A DNA stretch of 64,000 nucleotides, taken from [Streptosporangium] indianense. Its GTDB lineage: Bacteria; Actinomycetota; Actinomycetes; Streptomycetales; Streptomycetaceae. The stretch is from contig NZ_JAKEIO010000011.1 of NCBI RefSeq assembly GCF_021474405.1, positions 27,547 through 91,546 of the forward strand, in the 5' to 3' direction. Below the pieces are notes generated by a model. That model made no database searches. It saw only the letters and a list, made by a program, of their open reading frames with translations, and was not told the origin of the DNA. Positions 21,054 through 29,677 of the stretch are shown piece by piece. Each line of letters starts with the position of its first letter. The stretch's first letter is position 1. The translations under genes were made by a program, and so were the position numbers.

Positions 21054-21719
21054 ATGGGACAGGGGAAGGCTTCGAAGGACGGTGACCGCAAGGTCGGCCG
21101 CCGCGCGCTGCTGATCGGCGGCACGGCGGCCGCGGCGGGCACCGCCCTGCTCGCCCGGGACGAGCTGGCGCGTCTGTGGTGGCGCACTCCGGGCGTGGAG
21201 AAGCCGCGCAAGGAGGGCGAGGTCGACTACGCGGGCGCGCGCTGGGTGGCGGCCTCGGAGGCGAACTGGCGCCGTGCGGACCGCCCCGACGACTACGGCA
21301 TCGACATGGTCGTGGTCCATGTCACCCAGGGAAGCTTCGACAGCGCGGTGAAGGCCTTCCAGGACCCGGGCCACCGGGCGGCGGCGCACTACATCGTCGG
21401 GCAGGACGGGCACGTGGCCCAGATGATCCGCGAGCTGGACGTTGCGTACCACGCGGGCAACCGCGACTACAACGAACGCAGCGTCGGCATCGAGCACGAG
21501 GGCTTCGTGGACCGCCCGCAGGACTTCACGGACGAGATGTACGAGGCCTCGGCGCGTCTCACGGCCCGGATCTGCGCCCGCTACGACATACCCGTGGACC
21601 GCGAGCACATCGTCGGTCACGTGGAGGTCCCGGGCACCGACCACACGGACCCGGGGCGGCACTGGGAGTGGGACAAGTACCTGCGCCTGATACGCCGGGC
21701 GCGTACGGGCCCGGCCTGA
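21054..21719 (+). CDS. Secreted N-acetylmuramoyl-L-alanine amidase, amidase_2 type
   Basis: This 221-residue enzyme has an N-terminal signal with a twin-arginine-like start, [20 protein letters not shown], suggesting Tat export. The amidase_2 zinc fold follows: [11 protein letters not shown] (first His), [27 protein letters not shown] (Glu) and [17 protein letters not shown] (further His and the acidic site). These amidases cut the amide bond between muramic acid and the stem peptide in peptidoglycan. The gene is divergent from mnmA, with 59 bases between the starts, so both promoters are compact. Confidence 0.93.
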   Translation: MGQGKASKDGDRKVGRRALLIGGTAAAAGTALLARDELARLWWRTPGVEKPRKEGEVDYAGARWVAASEANWRRADRPDDYGIDMVVVHVTQGSFDSAVKAFQDPGHRAAAHYIVGQDGHVAQMIRELDVAYHAGNRDYNERSVGIEHEGFVDRPQDFTDEMYEASARLTARICARYDIPVDREHIVGHVEVPGTDHTDPGRHWEWDKYLRLIRRARTGPA

Positions 21720-21746
21720 GCTCCGGGGTACGCCGGCGAGGGGTTC

Positions 21747-22916
21747 TTACGTCAGTCCCGCCGCCCGCGCCCGTTCCACCGCCGGGCCGATGGCCTTGGC
21801 CAGGGCCTCGACGTCGGCCTCGGTGGAGGTGTGGCCGAGGGAGAAGCGCAGGGTGCCGCGCGCCAGGTCGGGGTCGGTGCCGGTGGCGAGGAGGACGTGG
21901 CTCGGCTGGGCGACGCCGGCGGTGCAGGCGGAGCCGGTCGAGCACTCGATGCCCTGGGCGTCGAGCAGGAGCAGCAGGGAGTCGCCCTCGCAGCCGGGGA
22001 AGGTGAAGTGCGCGTTGGCCGGGAGGCGTCCGGCCGGGTCCGGGTCACCGCCGAGGATCGCGTCCGGCACGGCCGAGCGGACGGCGGTGACGAGGGCGTC
22101 GCGCAGGGCGCCGATCTCCGCGGCGAACCACGCGCGTTGCTCGGCGGCCAGCCGTCCGGCGACGGCGAAGGAGGCGATGGCGGGCACGTCGAGGGTGCCG
22201 GAGCGCACGTGCCGCTCCTGGCCGCCGCCGTGCAGTACGGGGACGGGGGTGTGCTCACGGCCCAGGATCAGCGCGCCGATGCCGTAGGGGCCGCCGATCT
22301 TGTGGCCCGAGACCGTCATCGCGGCGAGGCCGGAGGCGCCGAAGTCGACGGGGATCTGGCCGAAGGCCTGGACGGCGTCCGCGTGCAGCGGGACTCCGAA
22401 CTCGGCTGCCGCGTCGGCGAGTTCACGGACGGGGAGGATGGTCCCGATCTCGTTGTTCGCCCACATGACGGTGGCGAGGGCCACGTCGTCGGGGTTGCGG
22501 GCGATCGCCTCGCGCAGCGCGTCCGGATGGACCCGGCCGTGAGGGTCGACCGGCAGGTACTCGACGGTGGCGCCCTCGTGTTCGCCGAGCCAGTGCACGG
22601 CGTCGAGGACCGCGTGGTGCTCGACGGGGCTGGCAAGGACGCGGGTGCGGGCCGGGTCGGCGTCGCGGCGTGACCAGTACAGGCCCTTGACGGCGAGGTT
22701 GTCGGCCTCCGTGCCGCCCGAGGTGAAGACGACCTCGCTGGGGCGGGCGCCGAGGGCCTCGGCGAGGGTCTCGCGGGCCTCCTCGACGGTGCGGCGGGCC
22801 TGCCTGCCGGATGCGTGGAGGGAGGACGCGTTGCCGGTGGCACCCAGCTGGGCGGTGAACGCCTCAACCGCCTCCGGGAGCATCGGGGTGGTCGCGGCGT
22901 GGTCGAGGTAAGCCAT
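21747..22916 (-). CDS. Cysteine desulfurase (NifS/IscS-like)
   Basis: This PLP enzyme removes sulfur from cysteine as a persulfide. The 389-residue protein has the family start [20 protein letters not shown], the PLP-binding Lys in [12 protein letters not shown], and the catalytic Cys loop [20 protein letters not shown] of class I desulfurases. The [15 protein letters not shown] motif is present. No scaffold or SufC-type genes are adjacent. The nearby mnmA suggests the sulfur goes to tRNA thiolation, though general supply is possible. Confidence 0.95.
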   Translation of the reverse strand: MAYLDHAATTPMLPEAVEAFTAQLGATGNASSLHASGRQARRTVEEARETLAEALGARPSEVVFTSGGTEADNLAVKGLYWSRRDADPARTRVLASPVEHHAVLDAVHWLGEHEGATVEYLPVDPHGRVHPDALREAIARNPDDVALATVMWANNEIGTILPVRELADAAAEFGVPLHADAVQAFGQIPVDFGASGLAAMTVSGHKIGGPYGIGALILGREHTPVPVLHGGGQERHVRSGTLDVPAIASFAVAGRLAAEQRAWFAAEIGALRDALVTAVRSAVPDAILGGDPDPAGRLPANAHFTFPGCEGDSLLLLLDAQGIECSTGSACTAGVAQPSHVLLATGTDPDLARGTLRFSLGHTSTEADVEALAKAIGPAVERARAAGLT

Positions 22917-23056
22917 GGTGAGCCCGATTCTACGGCTCTCTTTCGACCGGCCTCAGAGCTGGGCAGGCCGAACGTGGACCGCTCTCCGGCGCGGCGACGG
23001 CCCGTCGTCCTAGGGCCCGGCCGCGGCGTACCGGCGGACGGCTGTCCGACGGCGGC

Positions 23057-23323
23057 TCAGAAGCTCCAGGAGATCGTGCTGTCGAACTGCATGAAGGCCG
23101 CGAGGACGACCAGGTCGGCGACACCCAGGCCCAGGCCCAGCAGTGCGCGGCCGCGGCGTTCGGTACCGCGCCACAGGGCGACGCTCGCCAGCACGATGGC
23201 GATCGGGCCGAGGAAGAGGTTGAGCACGAGCAGGCCGAGGAGGCCGAGGATGAAGGACGCGACGGCCATGCCGTCGGTGTCACGGATACCGGTGCGGCGC
23301 GAGGCCGGAGCGGTGAGCTGCAT
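23057..23323 (-). CDS. DUF4190-type small membrane protein
   Basis: The 88-residue protein has a short polar N-terminus and two hydrophobic stretches, MAVASFILGLLGLLVLNLFLGPIAIVLASVALW and ALLGLGLGVADLVVLAAFMQF. The GLGLGVADL turn and helix-GPIAIVLG-like layout fit DUF4190, a family of unknown function. It lies 44 bases downstream of the 54-residue membrane protein, and both are probably expressed from the promoter facing the TetR gene at 23648. Confidence 0.8.
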   Translation of the reverse strand: MQLTAPASRRTGIRDTDGMAVASFILGLLGLLVLNLFLGPIAIVLASVALWRGTERRGRALLGLGLGVADLVVLAAFMQFDSTISWSF

Positions 23324-23367
23324 GGTGATCGACTCCTGAGGTCGGATCGGGACAGGGGTGGTCGGGG

Positions 23368-23532
23368 TCAGTGGGCCTGGGTGTGGCGACGGCGGCCGCG
23401 CTCGCGGAGCGCGAAGATGCCGAGCCAGACGGCGATGACGGCACCGACAGCGACGGAGAAGGTGAGCGGTGCGTGGGCCACGGTGCCCAGGACGACGCCC
23501 AGCAGCAGAAGTGCGGCGACGATGAACAGCAC
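23368..23532 (-). CDS. Very small membrane protein next to the FabR-like regulator
   Basis: This 54-residue protein reads from a GTG at 23532 (LFIVAALLLLGVVLGTVAHA, then PLTFSVAVGAVIAVWLGIFAL, then RERGRRRHTQAH). It has two membrane helices and a strongly basic end, a normal topology signal. GC at third positions is high. It is the first gene on the minus strand facing the TetR gene, so it is probably the regulator's direct target together with the DUF4190 gene. The function is unknown. Confidence 0.7.
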   Translation of the reverse strand: MLFIVAALLLLGVVLGTVAHAPLTFSVAVGAVIAVWLGIFALRERGRRRHTQAH

Positions 23533-23570
23533 GGGAACAACCCCCAGGGTTTCGGTGAACGATTGTGGTT

Positions 23571-23641
23571 ACAGTTGTTCACTGACTTCCCAGTCTAACG
23601 CCTCCCATGACTTCCCAATTCCAGAGAACAGTTGTTAACTG
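23571..23641. promoter_or_regulatory. Duplicated operator of the FabR-like TetR locus
   Basis: ACAGTTGTTCACTG (23571-23584) and ACAGTTGTTAACTG (23628-23641) are direct repeats differing at one base. The second contains the perfect inverted repeat CAGTT-GTT-AACTG and ends 6 bases before the TetR ATG. The first also forms GTGAAC/GTTCAC with 23555-23560. The pair fills the divergent gap and is the likely binding site of the regulator at 23648. Confidence 0.75.
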
Positions 23642-23647
23642 CATGGT

Positions 23648-24286
23648 ATGAGTCACACCCTCGGCATCCGTCAGGCCCAGAAGCAGAAGACCCGGCAGGC
23701 ACTCCTCGACGCCGCCCTCGGGCTACTGGAGGAGCAGAGCCTGAGCAGCCTGGGACTGCGCGAGGTCACCCGCGCCGTCGGTGTCGCCCCGACCGCCTTC
23801 TACCGCCACTTCCGCTCCACGGCGGACCTGGGCGTGGCCCTGGTCGAGGAGGCGCTGGGCAGCCTGCACCCGATGATCCGGACGACGGTGTCCACGACGG
23901 GCGACCACGAGGAACGCATCGCGCGCACCATCGAGTTGATCGCCCGTCACGTCGACGGGTACCCCGCCCATGTCCGTTTCATCGCCCGTGAACGACATGG
24001 CGGAGTTCAGCCGGTTCGGGAGGCGATACGGGAGCAACTGGCCCGGTTCGCCCAGGAGGTCAAGGACGAGCTGGCCAAGGACCCGGTGTCCGCGGGCTGG
24101 AGCGGGGGCGACCTGCTGATGCTCGCCCATCTCTACGTCGACCAGATGCTGAGCACGGCGTCGCTGTTCCTGGAGGCCCTGGAGGGGCCGGAGGAGGAGC
24201 GCCCGGCCCGCACCGGGCACGTCACAGAGCTGGCGACCCGCCAGATGCGGCTGATCGGGCTCGGGCGCCGTCATTGGCTGGATTGA
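23648..24286 (+). CDS. TetR-family regulator, FabR-like
   Basis: This 212-residue regulator begins MSHTLGIRQAQKQKTRQALLDAALGLLEE, followed by an HTH around SLGLREVTRAVGVAPTAFYRHFRSTADLG (about residues 38-66). The C-terminal part RHVDGYPAHVRFIARERHGG resembles FabR-type regulators of fatty-acid genes. The immediate targets are two tiny membrane proteins rather than fatty-acid enzymes, so the regulon link is an inference only. It probably represses itself through the duplicated site at 23571-23641. Confidence 0.9.
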   Translation: MSHTLGIRQAQKQKTRQALLDAALGLLEEQSLSSLGLREVTRAVGVAPTAFYRHFRSTADLGVALVEEALGSLHPMIRTTVSTTGDHEERIARTIELIARHVDGYPAHVRFIARERHGGVQPVREAIREQLARFAQEVKDELAKDPVSAGWSGGDLLMLAHLYVDQMLSTASLFLEALEGPEEERPARTGHVTELATRQMRLIGLGRRHWLD

Positions 24287-24304
24287 CCCCCCGGCAACAC
24301 ACAG

Positions 24305-24337
24305 GGGCGGCGCGCCCGTTCCCGGGACACGCCGCCC
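24305..24337. terminator. Terminator hairpin after the FabR-like gene
   Basis: GGGCGGCG pairs with CGCCGCCC across a 17-base loop, 18 bases after the TetR stop. The loop contains its own CCCG/CGGG pairing. The thioesterase converges from the other side (stop at 24453), so it could serve both directions. Confidence 0.55.
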
Positions 24338-24452
24338 TCACCATGCCCCGGGGTGGGCCCGGGCCGGCCTGCCTGCGCCGCCTGTGCGCAATCCAGTGCC
24401 GCCCGGATCCCCGTCGGGGCCGCCCCGCGAACCGCTTGTCAGCGGGCGGGGT

Positions 24453-25313
24453 TCAGGCCAGTCGGACCCGCGCCAGCTGCCTGGACTGTGCGACCAGCCG
24501 GTCCGCGCTGTCCCACACTTCGGCGTCCTCCTCCAGGAAGCCGCCGGCGAGATTGCGTGTGGCGATCGACACCCGCAGCGGGCCCGGCGCCGGGCGGCAG
24601 CGGACGTGCACGGTCAGCTCGACGGTCGGCACCCAGCCCTTCACACCGAGCTCGAACGCGGTGGGCGGCAGGGCGTCGACCGCGAGCAGCAGGGAGAGCG
24701 GGTCGGGATCGCGCCCGTCCTTGAGCCCGAACCAGGCTCGCATCTCGCCCTTGCCGGAGGGCTGCCCGAGGGCCCAGCCGAGGGTGGACGGGTCGAGCTT
24801 GAGCATCAGGCGCTCGGTGATCGCCGAGCTGCCGTCGACGGGGGTGGGCCCGTCCTCCGGGCCGAAGCAGTGCTCCATCGGCGGGATCGCGGGCGGCCGG
24901 GCCGAGGTGCGGACGTCGTCGGGCAGGGCGTCCAGGTCGCCGTAGGAGGCGAGGACGCGGATGCGTTCCACCTCGCGGCCCTCGTCGTCGTACTGGAAGA
25001 GGGAGGCCTGGCCGGTCGACAGGGTGCGGCCGGTGCGGACGACGTCCGTGCGGACGACCGCCGGGCCGGGCTGGGACGCGGTCAGGTAGTGCGCCGAGAT
25101 CGTGAAGGGGTCGGCGTGCGGCAGGGCGTCCGCGAGGGCTCGGCCGAGGACGGCCAGCAGATAGCCGCCGTTGACGGCGCTGATGATCGTCCAGCCGGCG
25201 GAGAGGTCGATGTCGTAGACGCCGGGCGCGCGGCGGGTGAGCGCGGTGTCGCGGTCGAACTCGCTGTCGCCGATCGAGGCCCGGGCGGCCGGGGCGGTGG
25301 CTGCTTCTGGCAT
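24453..25313 (-). CDS. Acyl-CoA thioesterase family protein (double hotdog)
   Basis: This 286-residue protein has two hotdog halves. The first contains GWTIISAVNGGYLLAVLGRAL, the helix-and-glycine start of TesB-like folds, with HADPFTISAHYL. The second contains GEMRAWFGLKDGRDPDPLSLLLAVDALPPTAFELG, and ends with VHVRCRPAPGPLRVSIATRNLAGGFLEEDAEVWDS. Substrates of such actinobacterial thioesterases are mostly unknown. I use the ATG at 25313; another in-frame ATG at 25328 would add five residues. Its upstream DNA contains the A/T-richer stretch AACTAACTACTAAG. Confidence 0.85.
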   Translation of the reverse strand: MPEAATAPAARASIGDSEFDRDTALTRRAPGVYDIDLSAGWTIISAVNGGYLLAVLGRALADALPHADPFTISAHYLTASQPGPAVVRTDVVRTGRTLSTGQASLFQYDDEGREVERIRVLASYGDLDALPDDVRTSARPPAIPPMEHCFGPEDGPTPVDGSSAITERLMLKLDPSTLGWALGQPSGKGEMRAWFGLKDGRDPDPLSLLLAVDALPPTAFELGVKGWVPTVELTVHVRCRPAPGPLRVSIATRNLAGGFLEEDAEVWDSADRLVAQSRQLARVRLA

Positions 25314-25377
25314 GACTGAACAGTACAAGAACTAACTACTAAGCGGTAGCTTTGCGCCTCCGGCCTCGGCCGCCGCA

Positions 25378-25600
25378 GGGTGCAGGTCGCCCGAGCCGCC
25401 GCGGATCCCGTTGTACCTCTCGGGCCGGCCGCACGACGGCTACGAGGACGCCGTGGCCCTGGAGCAGACCGCCGAGGCGCCGACGACCGTGCACGTCGTC
25501 TCCGTCCCGAAGAGCGCGGGCGGCCACACCATGGCGCTGCGGCGGCCGCAGGTGGTCCCGGCGTTCCGGTGGCTGACCCAGGAGACGGGCGTCGGGCCCC
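25378..25600 (+). pseudogene. C-terminal remnant of an alpha/beta-fold esterase
   Basis: The plus frame here reads IPLYLSGRPHDGYEDAVALE, then a short linker and SVPKSAGGHTMALRRP followed by VPAFRWLTQETGVG. This matches the last two strands of actinobacterial esterases (catalytic-acid region, then the catalytic His in GGHT followed by the final helix). The nucleophile elbow and the first 200 residues are missing: a TAA lies just upstream at 25333-25335. I infer a gene remnant left by deletion between the thioesterase and the channel gene. Confidence 0.45.
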
Positions 25601-26293
25601 TCACGGCAGGACGGGCTGCTCCTCCTCGCTCACCGTCGACCGCCGGTGCCAGGCCCGTGGAGCTCGCCAGTGGTACCGCATCGCGAGCAGCCGCAGTACG
25701 AAGGCGGTGATCACCGCGAGGGAGCTGGTGAGCGGGTTCAGGGCGTCGTAGCGGATGCACAGGGCGGCCAGGGCGGAGCCGACGATCGCCGGGACCGCGT
25801 ACAGGTCGCGGTCCCAGCGCAGCAGCGAGGGCACCTCGTTGGCGAGCACGTCCCGCAGCACACCGCCGCCCACGGCGGTGGTCAGGCCGAGCCCGGCCGA
25901 GGCGGTCAGGCCGAGCCCGTACTCGTAGGCCTTGGTCGTGCCGGCGACGCAGAACAGGCCGAGGCCGGCCGCGTCGAAGACGTTCACCGCGACCTGGATG
26001 CGCTCCACCTGCGGGTGCAGGAAGAAGACGAGCAGGGTGGCGAGCAGCGGGGTGAGGAAGTACCCCAGGTCCGTGAACGCGGCCGGCGGCACGGCCCCGA
26101 TGACCAGGTCGCGGAACAGCCCCCCGCCCAGCGCGGTGACCTCGGCGAGCACGGCCATGCCGAACACGTCGAAGTTCTTGCGCACGGCCAGCAGGGCGCC
26201 GGAGATCGCGAAGACGAAGATGCCGATCAGGTCGAGCGTGTGCTGGACGGACGGGCTGAAGAGTTGCAGGAGCACCCGCACATTTTCACCCAC
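25601..26293 (-). CDS. TRIC-like channel / UPF0126 membrane protein
   Basis: This 230-residue membrane protein has the duplicated three-helix layout of UPF0126/YadS, homologous to trimeric intracellular cation channels. LIGIFVFAISGALLAVRKNFDVFGMAVLA and GGGLFRDLVIGAVPP form the first half. FDAAGLGLFCVAGTTKAYEYG and AVGGGVLRDVLANEVP form the second. The repeated GGG-L-RD motif is diagnostic. It could conduct cations; some bacterial members are linked to other solutes. The GTG at 26293 borders the hairpin that ends the opp operon upstream. Confidence 0.92.
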   Translation of the reverse strand: MGENVRVLLQLFSPSVQHTLDLIGIFVFAISGALLAVRKNFDVFGMAVLAEVTALGGGLFRDLVIGAVPPAAFTDLGYFLTPLLATLLVFFLHPQVERIQVAVNVFDAAGLGLFCVAGTTKAYEYGLGLTASAGLGLTTAVGGGVLRDVLANEVPSLLRWDRDLYAVPAIVGSALAALCIRYDALNPLTSSLAVITAFVLRLLAMRYHWRAPRAWHRRSTVSEEEQPVLP

Positions 26294-26297
26294 GGGT

Positions 26298-26331
26298 GAG
26301 CCCCCGCCCCGATGTACGAGGGCGGGGGCTC
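26298..26331 (-). terminator. Terminator of the peptide transporter operon
   Basis: GAGCCCCCGCCC and GGGCGGGGGCTC form a perfect 12-bp stem with a 10-base loop, 8 bases after the stop of the last ATPase gene and 4 bases before the start codon of the TRIC-like gene. Because it abuts that start, the TRIC-like gene must have little or no independent leader, or it depends on read-through. Confidence 0.85.
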
Positions 26332-26339
26332 GGGGTGAC

Positions 26340-27500
26340 TCACTTCCCGGCGGTCGCGGCGTCGCCGCCCGTGGACTTCTCCACGCCGTTCTCGGCGGCC
26401 ACCTCGTGCGCCGAGGACAGCAGCTTGGTGTCCTGCGGCTGCTGGTCCTCGAAGTTCTCCGGGTGGTGGCAGGCGACCTGCTGCCCGGCCCGCAGCTCCT
26501 TGAGCGGCGGCTCGGTCGTCTTGCAGATCTCCGTCGCCTTCCAGCAGCGGGTGTGGAAACGGCAACCGCTCGGCGGGGCGATCGGCGAGGGCACGTCGCC
26601 CTTGAGCAGGATGCGCTCGCTCTTGACGCCCCGGCGCTTGGGGTCCGGGATCGGCACGGCCGACAGCAGGGCCTTGGAGTACGGGTGCATCGGCGACGTG
26701 TACAGCTGGTCGCGCTCGGCCAGCTCCACGATCTTGCCGAGGTACATGACCGCGATCCGGTCCGAGACGTGCCGGACGACCGACAGGTCGTGCGCGATGA
26801 TCACATACGTCAGGCCCAGCTCCTGCTGGAGGTCGTCCAGCAGGTTCACCACCTGTGCCTGGATCGACACGTCCAGCGCGGAGACCGGCTCGTCCGCCAC
26901 GACCAGCTTGGGGTTGAGCGCGAGCGCGCGGGCGATGCCGATGCGCTGGCGCTGACCGCCGGAGAACTCGTGCGGGTAGCGGTTGTAGTGCTCGGGGTTG
27001 AGGCCGACCACCGACAGCAGCCGCTGGACCTCCTTCTTCACCCCGCCCTCGGGCTCGACGCCCTGGAGCCGGAAGGGGGCGCTGACGATCGTGCCGATCG
27101 TGTGGCGGGGGTTCAGCGAGGAGTACGGGTCCTGGAAGATCATCTGCACGTCGCGGCGCATGGGGCGCAGCTCGCCGGTCTTCAGGTGCGTGATGTCCTT
27201 GCCCTCGAACTGGACCGAACCGCCGGTCGGTTCGAGCAGCCGGGTGATCAGCCGGCCCATGGTGGACTTGCCGCAGCCCGACTCACCGACGACGCCGAGC
27301 GTCTCGCCCTTGCGCACCTCGAAGTCGATGCCGTCGACGGCACGCACCGCGCCGGTCTGCCGCTGGAGCAGGCCCTTGCGGATCGGGAAGTGCTTCTGAA
27401 GGCCGGTCACCTTCAGCAGGACCTCGCCGTCGGCGGTGGTGCCCTGGGTGAGGGTGCTCCCGCTGGTGTCCGGTGTGCTCACCGTTTTGTCGTCGCTCAC
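26340..27500 (-). CDS. Oligopeptide ABC transporter ATPase, OppF/DppF type
   Basis: This 386-residue ATPase has Walker [18 protein letters not shown]-loop [15 protein letters not shown], signature [16 protein letters not shown], Walker [19 protein letters not shown] and H-loop [12 protein letters not shown]. The C-terminal oligopeptide domain contains [14 protein letters not shown], the cysteine cluster found in Opp/Dpp ATPases. The N-terminus has an extra Thr/Ser-rich 25 residues, and the C-terminus has an extra 40-residue polar tail. The GTG at 27500 overlaps the upstream ATPase stop by 4 bases. It works with the other four genes in peptide import. Confidence 0.95.
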   Translation of the reverse strand: MSDDKTVSTPDTSGSTLTQGTTADGEVLLKVTGLQKHFPIRKGLLQRQTGAVRAVDGIDFEVRKGETLGVVGESGCGKSTMGRLITRLLEPTGGSVQFEGKDITHLKTGELRPMRRDVQMIFQDPYSSLNPRHTIGTIVSAPFRLQGVEPEGGVKKEVQRLLSVVGLNPEHYNRYPHEFSGGQRQRIGIARALALNPKLVVADEPVSALDVSIQAQVVNLLDDLQQELGLTYVIIAHDLSVVRHVSDRIAVMYLGKIVELAERDQLYTSPMHPYSKALLSAVPIPDPKRRGVKSERILLKGDVPSPIAPPSGCRFHTRCWKATEICKTTEPPLKELRAGQQVACHHPENFEDQQPQDTKLLSSAHEVAAENGVEKSTGGDAATAGK

Positions 27501-28579
27501 AGCTTCGGCGCAATCTCTTCGGTCCAGATACGCTCCCGCTGCTCCTGCGTCATGTGGCAGGCGGCCCAGTGCGAGCCGCCGACCTCGGTCAGCTCGGGGC
27601 GGACCGTGCGGGTGACGTTGTCCTTCGGGATGTCCGCGTACGGGCAGCGCGGGTGGAAGGCGCAGCCGGACGGGAGGTTGATGAGGGAGGGCGGCGCGCC
27701 CTTGATCGGGATGAGCCGGTCGGTCTCCTCGCGGTCCAGACGCGGCATCGAGCCGAGCAGGCCCCAGGTGTAGGGATGCCGGGGCTCGGAGAACACGTCC
27801 TCGGCGGGGCCGCGCTCCACGCACCGGCCGCCGTACATGACCAGCAGATCGTCGGCCATCTCGGCGACCACACCCAGATCGTGGGTGATCATGATGACCG
27901 CGGAGCCGAACTCCTTCTGCAGGTCCCGGATCAGGTCGAGGATCTGCGCCTGCACGGTGACGTCCAGGGCGGTGGTCGGCTCGTCCGCGATGAGCAGCTC
28001 GGGGTTGTTCACCAGCGACATGGCGATCATGGCGCGCTGGCGCATACCGCCGGAGAACTCGTGCGGGTAGCCGTCGACACGCTTGCCGGGCTCGGGGATG
28101 CCGACCCGGTCGAGCATCTCGATCGCCCGCTGCCTGGCGACCTTCTTGCTGACGTCGTGGTGGACCCGGTACGCCTCGACGATCTGGTGCCCCACCGAGT
28201 AGTAGGGGTGCATCGCCGACAGCGGATCCTGGAAGATCATGGCCATCTTCCGGCCCCGCAGCCGCCGTACGTCGTCGGGGTCGGCCGCGATGAGCTCCTG
28301 GCCGTCCAGCCAGACCTCGCCGGAGACCTTGGCGCGCGCCGAGCGGTGCAGGCCCATCACGCCGAGCGAGGTGACCGACTTGCCGGAGCCGGACTCGCCC
28401 ACGATGCCCAGGGTCTTGCCCTTGCGCACGTCGAAGCTGACGCCGTCGACGGACTTGACCAGGCCGTCGTCGGTGTCGAAGTGGATGCGCAGATCACGGA
28501 CGGACAGGAACACGTCGTCCGGTACGGACGGGGCGGTGGTGTCCGGTTCGCCGAGCGCGGCTTTGTCGAGCTTGCTCAC
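27497..28579 (-). CDS. Oligopeptide ABC transporter ATPase, OppD/DppD type
   Basis: This 360-residue ATPase has [20 protein letters not shown] (Walker A), [17 protein letters not shown] (Q-loop), [16 protein letters not shown] (signature), [16 protein letters not shown] (Walker B) and [16 protein letters not shown] (H-loop). The C-terminal cysteine cluster is [13 protein letters not shown]. The GTG at 28579 overlaps the permease stop as GTGA, so the gene is coupled to it. The nucleotide-binding motifs all look functional, consistent with a heterodimeric ATPase pair with the next gene. Confidence 0.95.
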   Translation of the reverse strand: MSKLDKAALGEPDTTAPSVPDDVFLSVRDLRIHFDTDDGLVKSVDGVSFDVRKGKTLGIVGESGSGKSVTSLGVMGLHRSARAKVSGEVWLDGQELIAADPDDVRRLRGRKMAMIFQDPLSAMHPYYSVGHQIVEAYRVHHDVSKKVARQRAIEMLDRVGIPEPGKRVDGYPHEFSGGMRQRAMIAMSLVNNPELLIADEPTTALDVTVQAQILDLIRDLQKEFGSAVIMITHDLGVVAEMADDLLVMYGGRCVERGPAEDVFSEPRHPYTWGLLGSMPRLDREETDRLIPIKGAPPSLINLPSGCAFHPRCPYADIPKDNVTRTVRPELTEVGGSHWAACHMTQEQRERIWTEEIAPKL

Positions 28580-29634
28580 GAGTACCTCACCCGGGGGTCG
28601 ATGGCGGCGTACACCAGGTCGACGATCAGATTGCAGAAGACGATGAAGAACGCGGCGACCAGGGTCACGCCCATCACGATGGGCAGGTCGTTGTCCTTGA
28701 TGGCCTGGACCGAGTAGGCGCCGATGCCCTGGAGGGAGAACACGGTCTCGGTGAGCACCGCGGTGCCGACCAGGGTGCCGAAGTCCATGCCGAAGATGGT
28801 GACGATCGGGGTGAGCGCGGAGCGCAGGCCGTGCTTGGCCACGACCGTGGTCTCCTTCAGACCCTTGGCCCTGGCCGTTCTGATGTAGTCCTCGCTCATC
28901 GTCTCCAGCATGCCCGCCCGGGTGAGCCGGGCGTAGAGGGCGGAGAAGAGGAACGCGAGGCTGATCCAGGGCAGCATCAGGTGCCAGGCCCATTCGGCCG
29001 GGTTGTCCGTGAACGGGACGTAGTCGATGCTCTCCCAGATGGGGATCTCGTAGACGAACAGCGCCAGCAGGATCTGGCCGGTGAAGAAGATCGGGAGCGA
29101 GACGCCGGCGAGCGCGATGAACATGGCGAAACGGTCGATCGGCTTGCCCTTGCGCAGGGCCGAGATGACACCGGTCGTGACACCGGTGATCAGCCAGATC
29201 ACCGCCGCACCGACGGCCAGCGAGAAGGAGACCGGGATCCGCTGCTGCAACTGCGGCCACACCTCGATGTGGCTCTTGAAGGAGTACCCGAAGCAGGGTG
29301 CGCTGCAGTGCGTCGCGTCGGGGCCGAACTTGTAGTCGGCGCCCACCACGAGGCCCTTGATGAACTCCCAGTACTGGACGTAGACCGGCTGGTCCAGACC
29401 CAGGTTCTGCTTGATCGCGGCGACGGATGCGGGGTTCGCGTCCTTGCCGACGTACTGGGTGGCCAACTGGTCGGCCGTCTGCCCCCCGAGGCGGGGGACC
29501 AGGAAGAAGATGGCGAAGGTGACTGCGCTGACCACCAGCAGCAACAGCACTGCGCCCATGACGCGTCGGAGGATGTACGCAGCCACAGCTGTACGGCCCC
29601 GGGTGGCCGCGGCGGGATCGTCCGCCGCGGCCAC
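28576..29634 (-). CDS. Oligopeptide ABC transporter permease, OppB/DppB type
   Basis: This is a permease of about 352 residues with a first membrane helix (AAYILRRVMGAVLLLLVVSAVTF), a periplasmic loop (about 50-140), and five further helices. The EAA loop to the ATPases is MLETMSEDYIRTARAKGLKETTV. The GTG at 29634 gives a 17-residue polar extension before the helix. A second GTG (VAAYIL) could be the true start and would match the family better, although the upstream RBS-like GGTGAAGG favours the longer form. It ends [12 protein letters not shown], typical for the family. Confidence 0.93.
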   Translation of the reverse strand: MAAADDPAAATRGRTAVAAYILRRVMGAVLLLLVVSAVTFAIFFLVPRLGGQTADQLATQYVGKDANPASVAAIKQNLGLDQPVYVQYWEFIKGLVVGADYKFGPDATHCSAPCFGYSFKSHIEVWPQLQQRIPVSFSLAVGAAVIWLITGVTTGVISALRKGKPIDRFAMFIALAGVSLPIFFTGQILLALFVYEIPIWESIDYVPFTDNPAEWAWHLMLPWISLAFLFSALYARLTRAGMLETMSEDYIRTARAKGLKETTVVAKHGLRSALTPIVTIFGMDFGTLVGTAVLTETVFSLQGIGAYSVQAIKDNDLPIVMGVTLVAAFFIVFCNLIVDLVYAAIDPRVRYS

Positions 29635-29677
29635 CCGGTGCCTTCACCTGCCTTTCGAAAGGATCCGGCCTGCTGAA

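Noticed and set aside
23280..23582. 100-codon minus-strand frame overlapping the 54-residue gene
   Set aside because: It reads MNNCNHNRSPKPWG and Ser/Pro/His-rich text in another frame, while the 54-residue frame has clean membrane helices.
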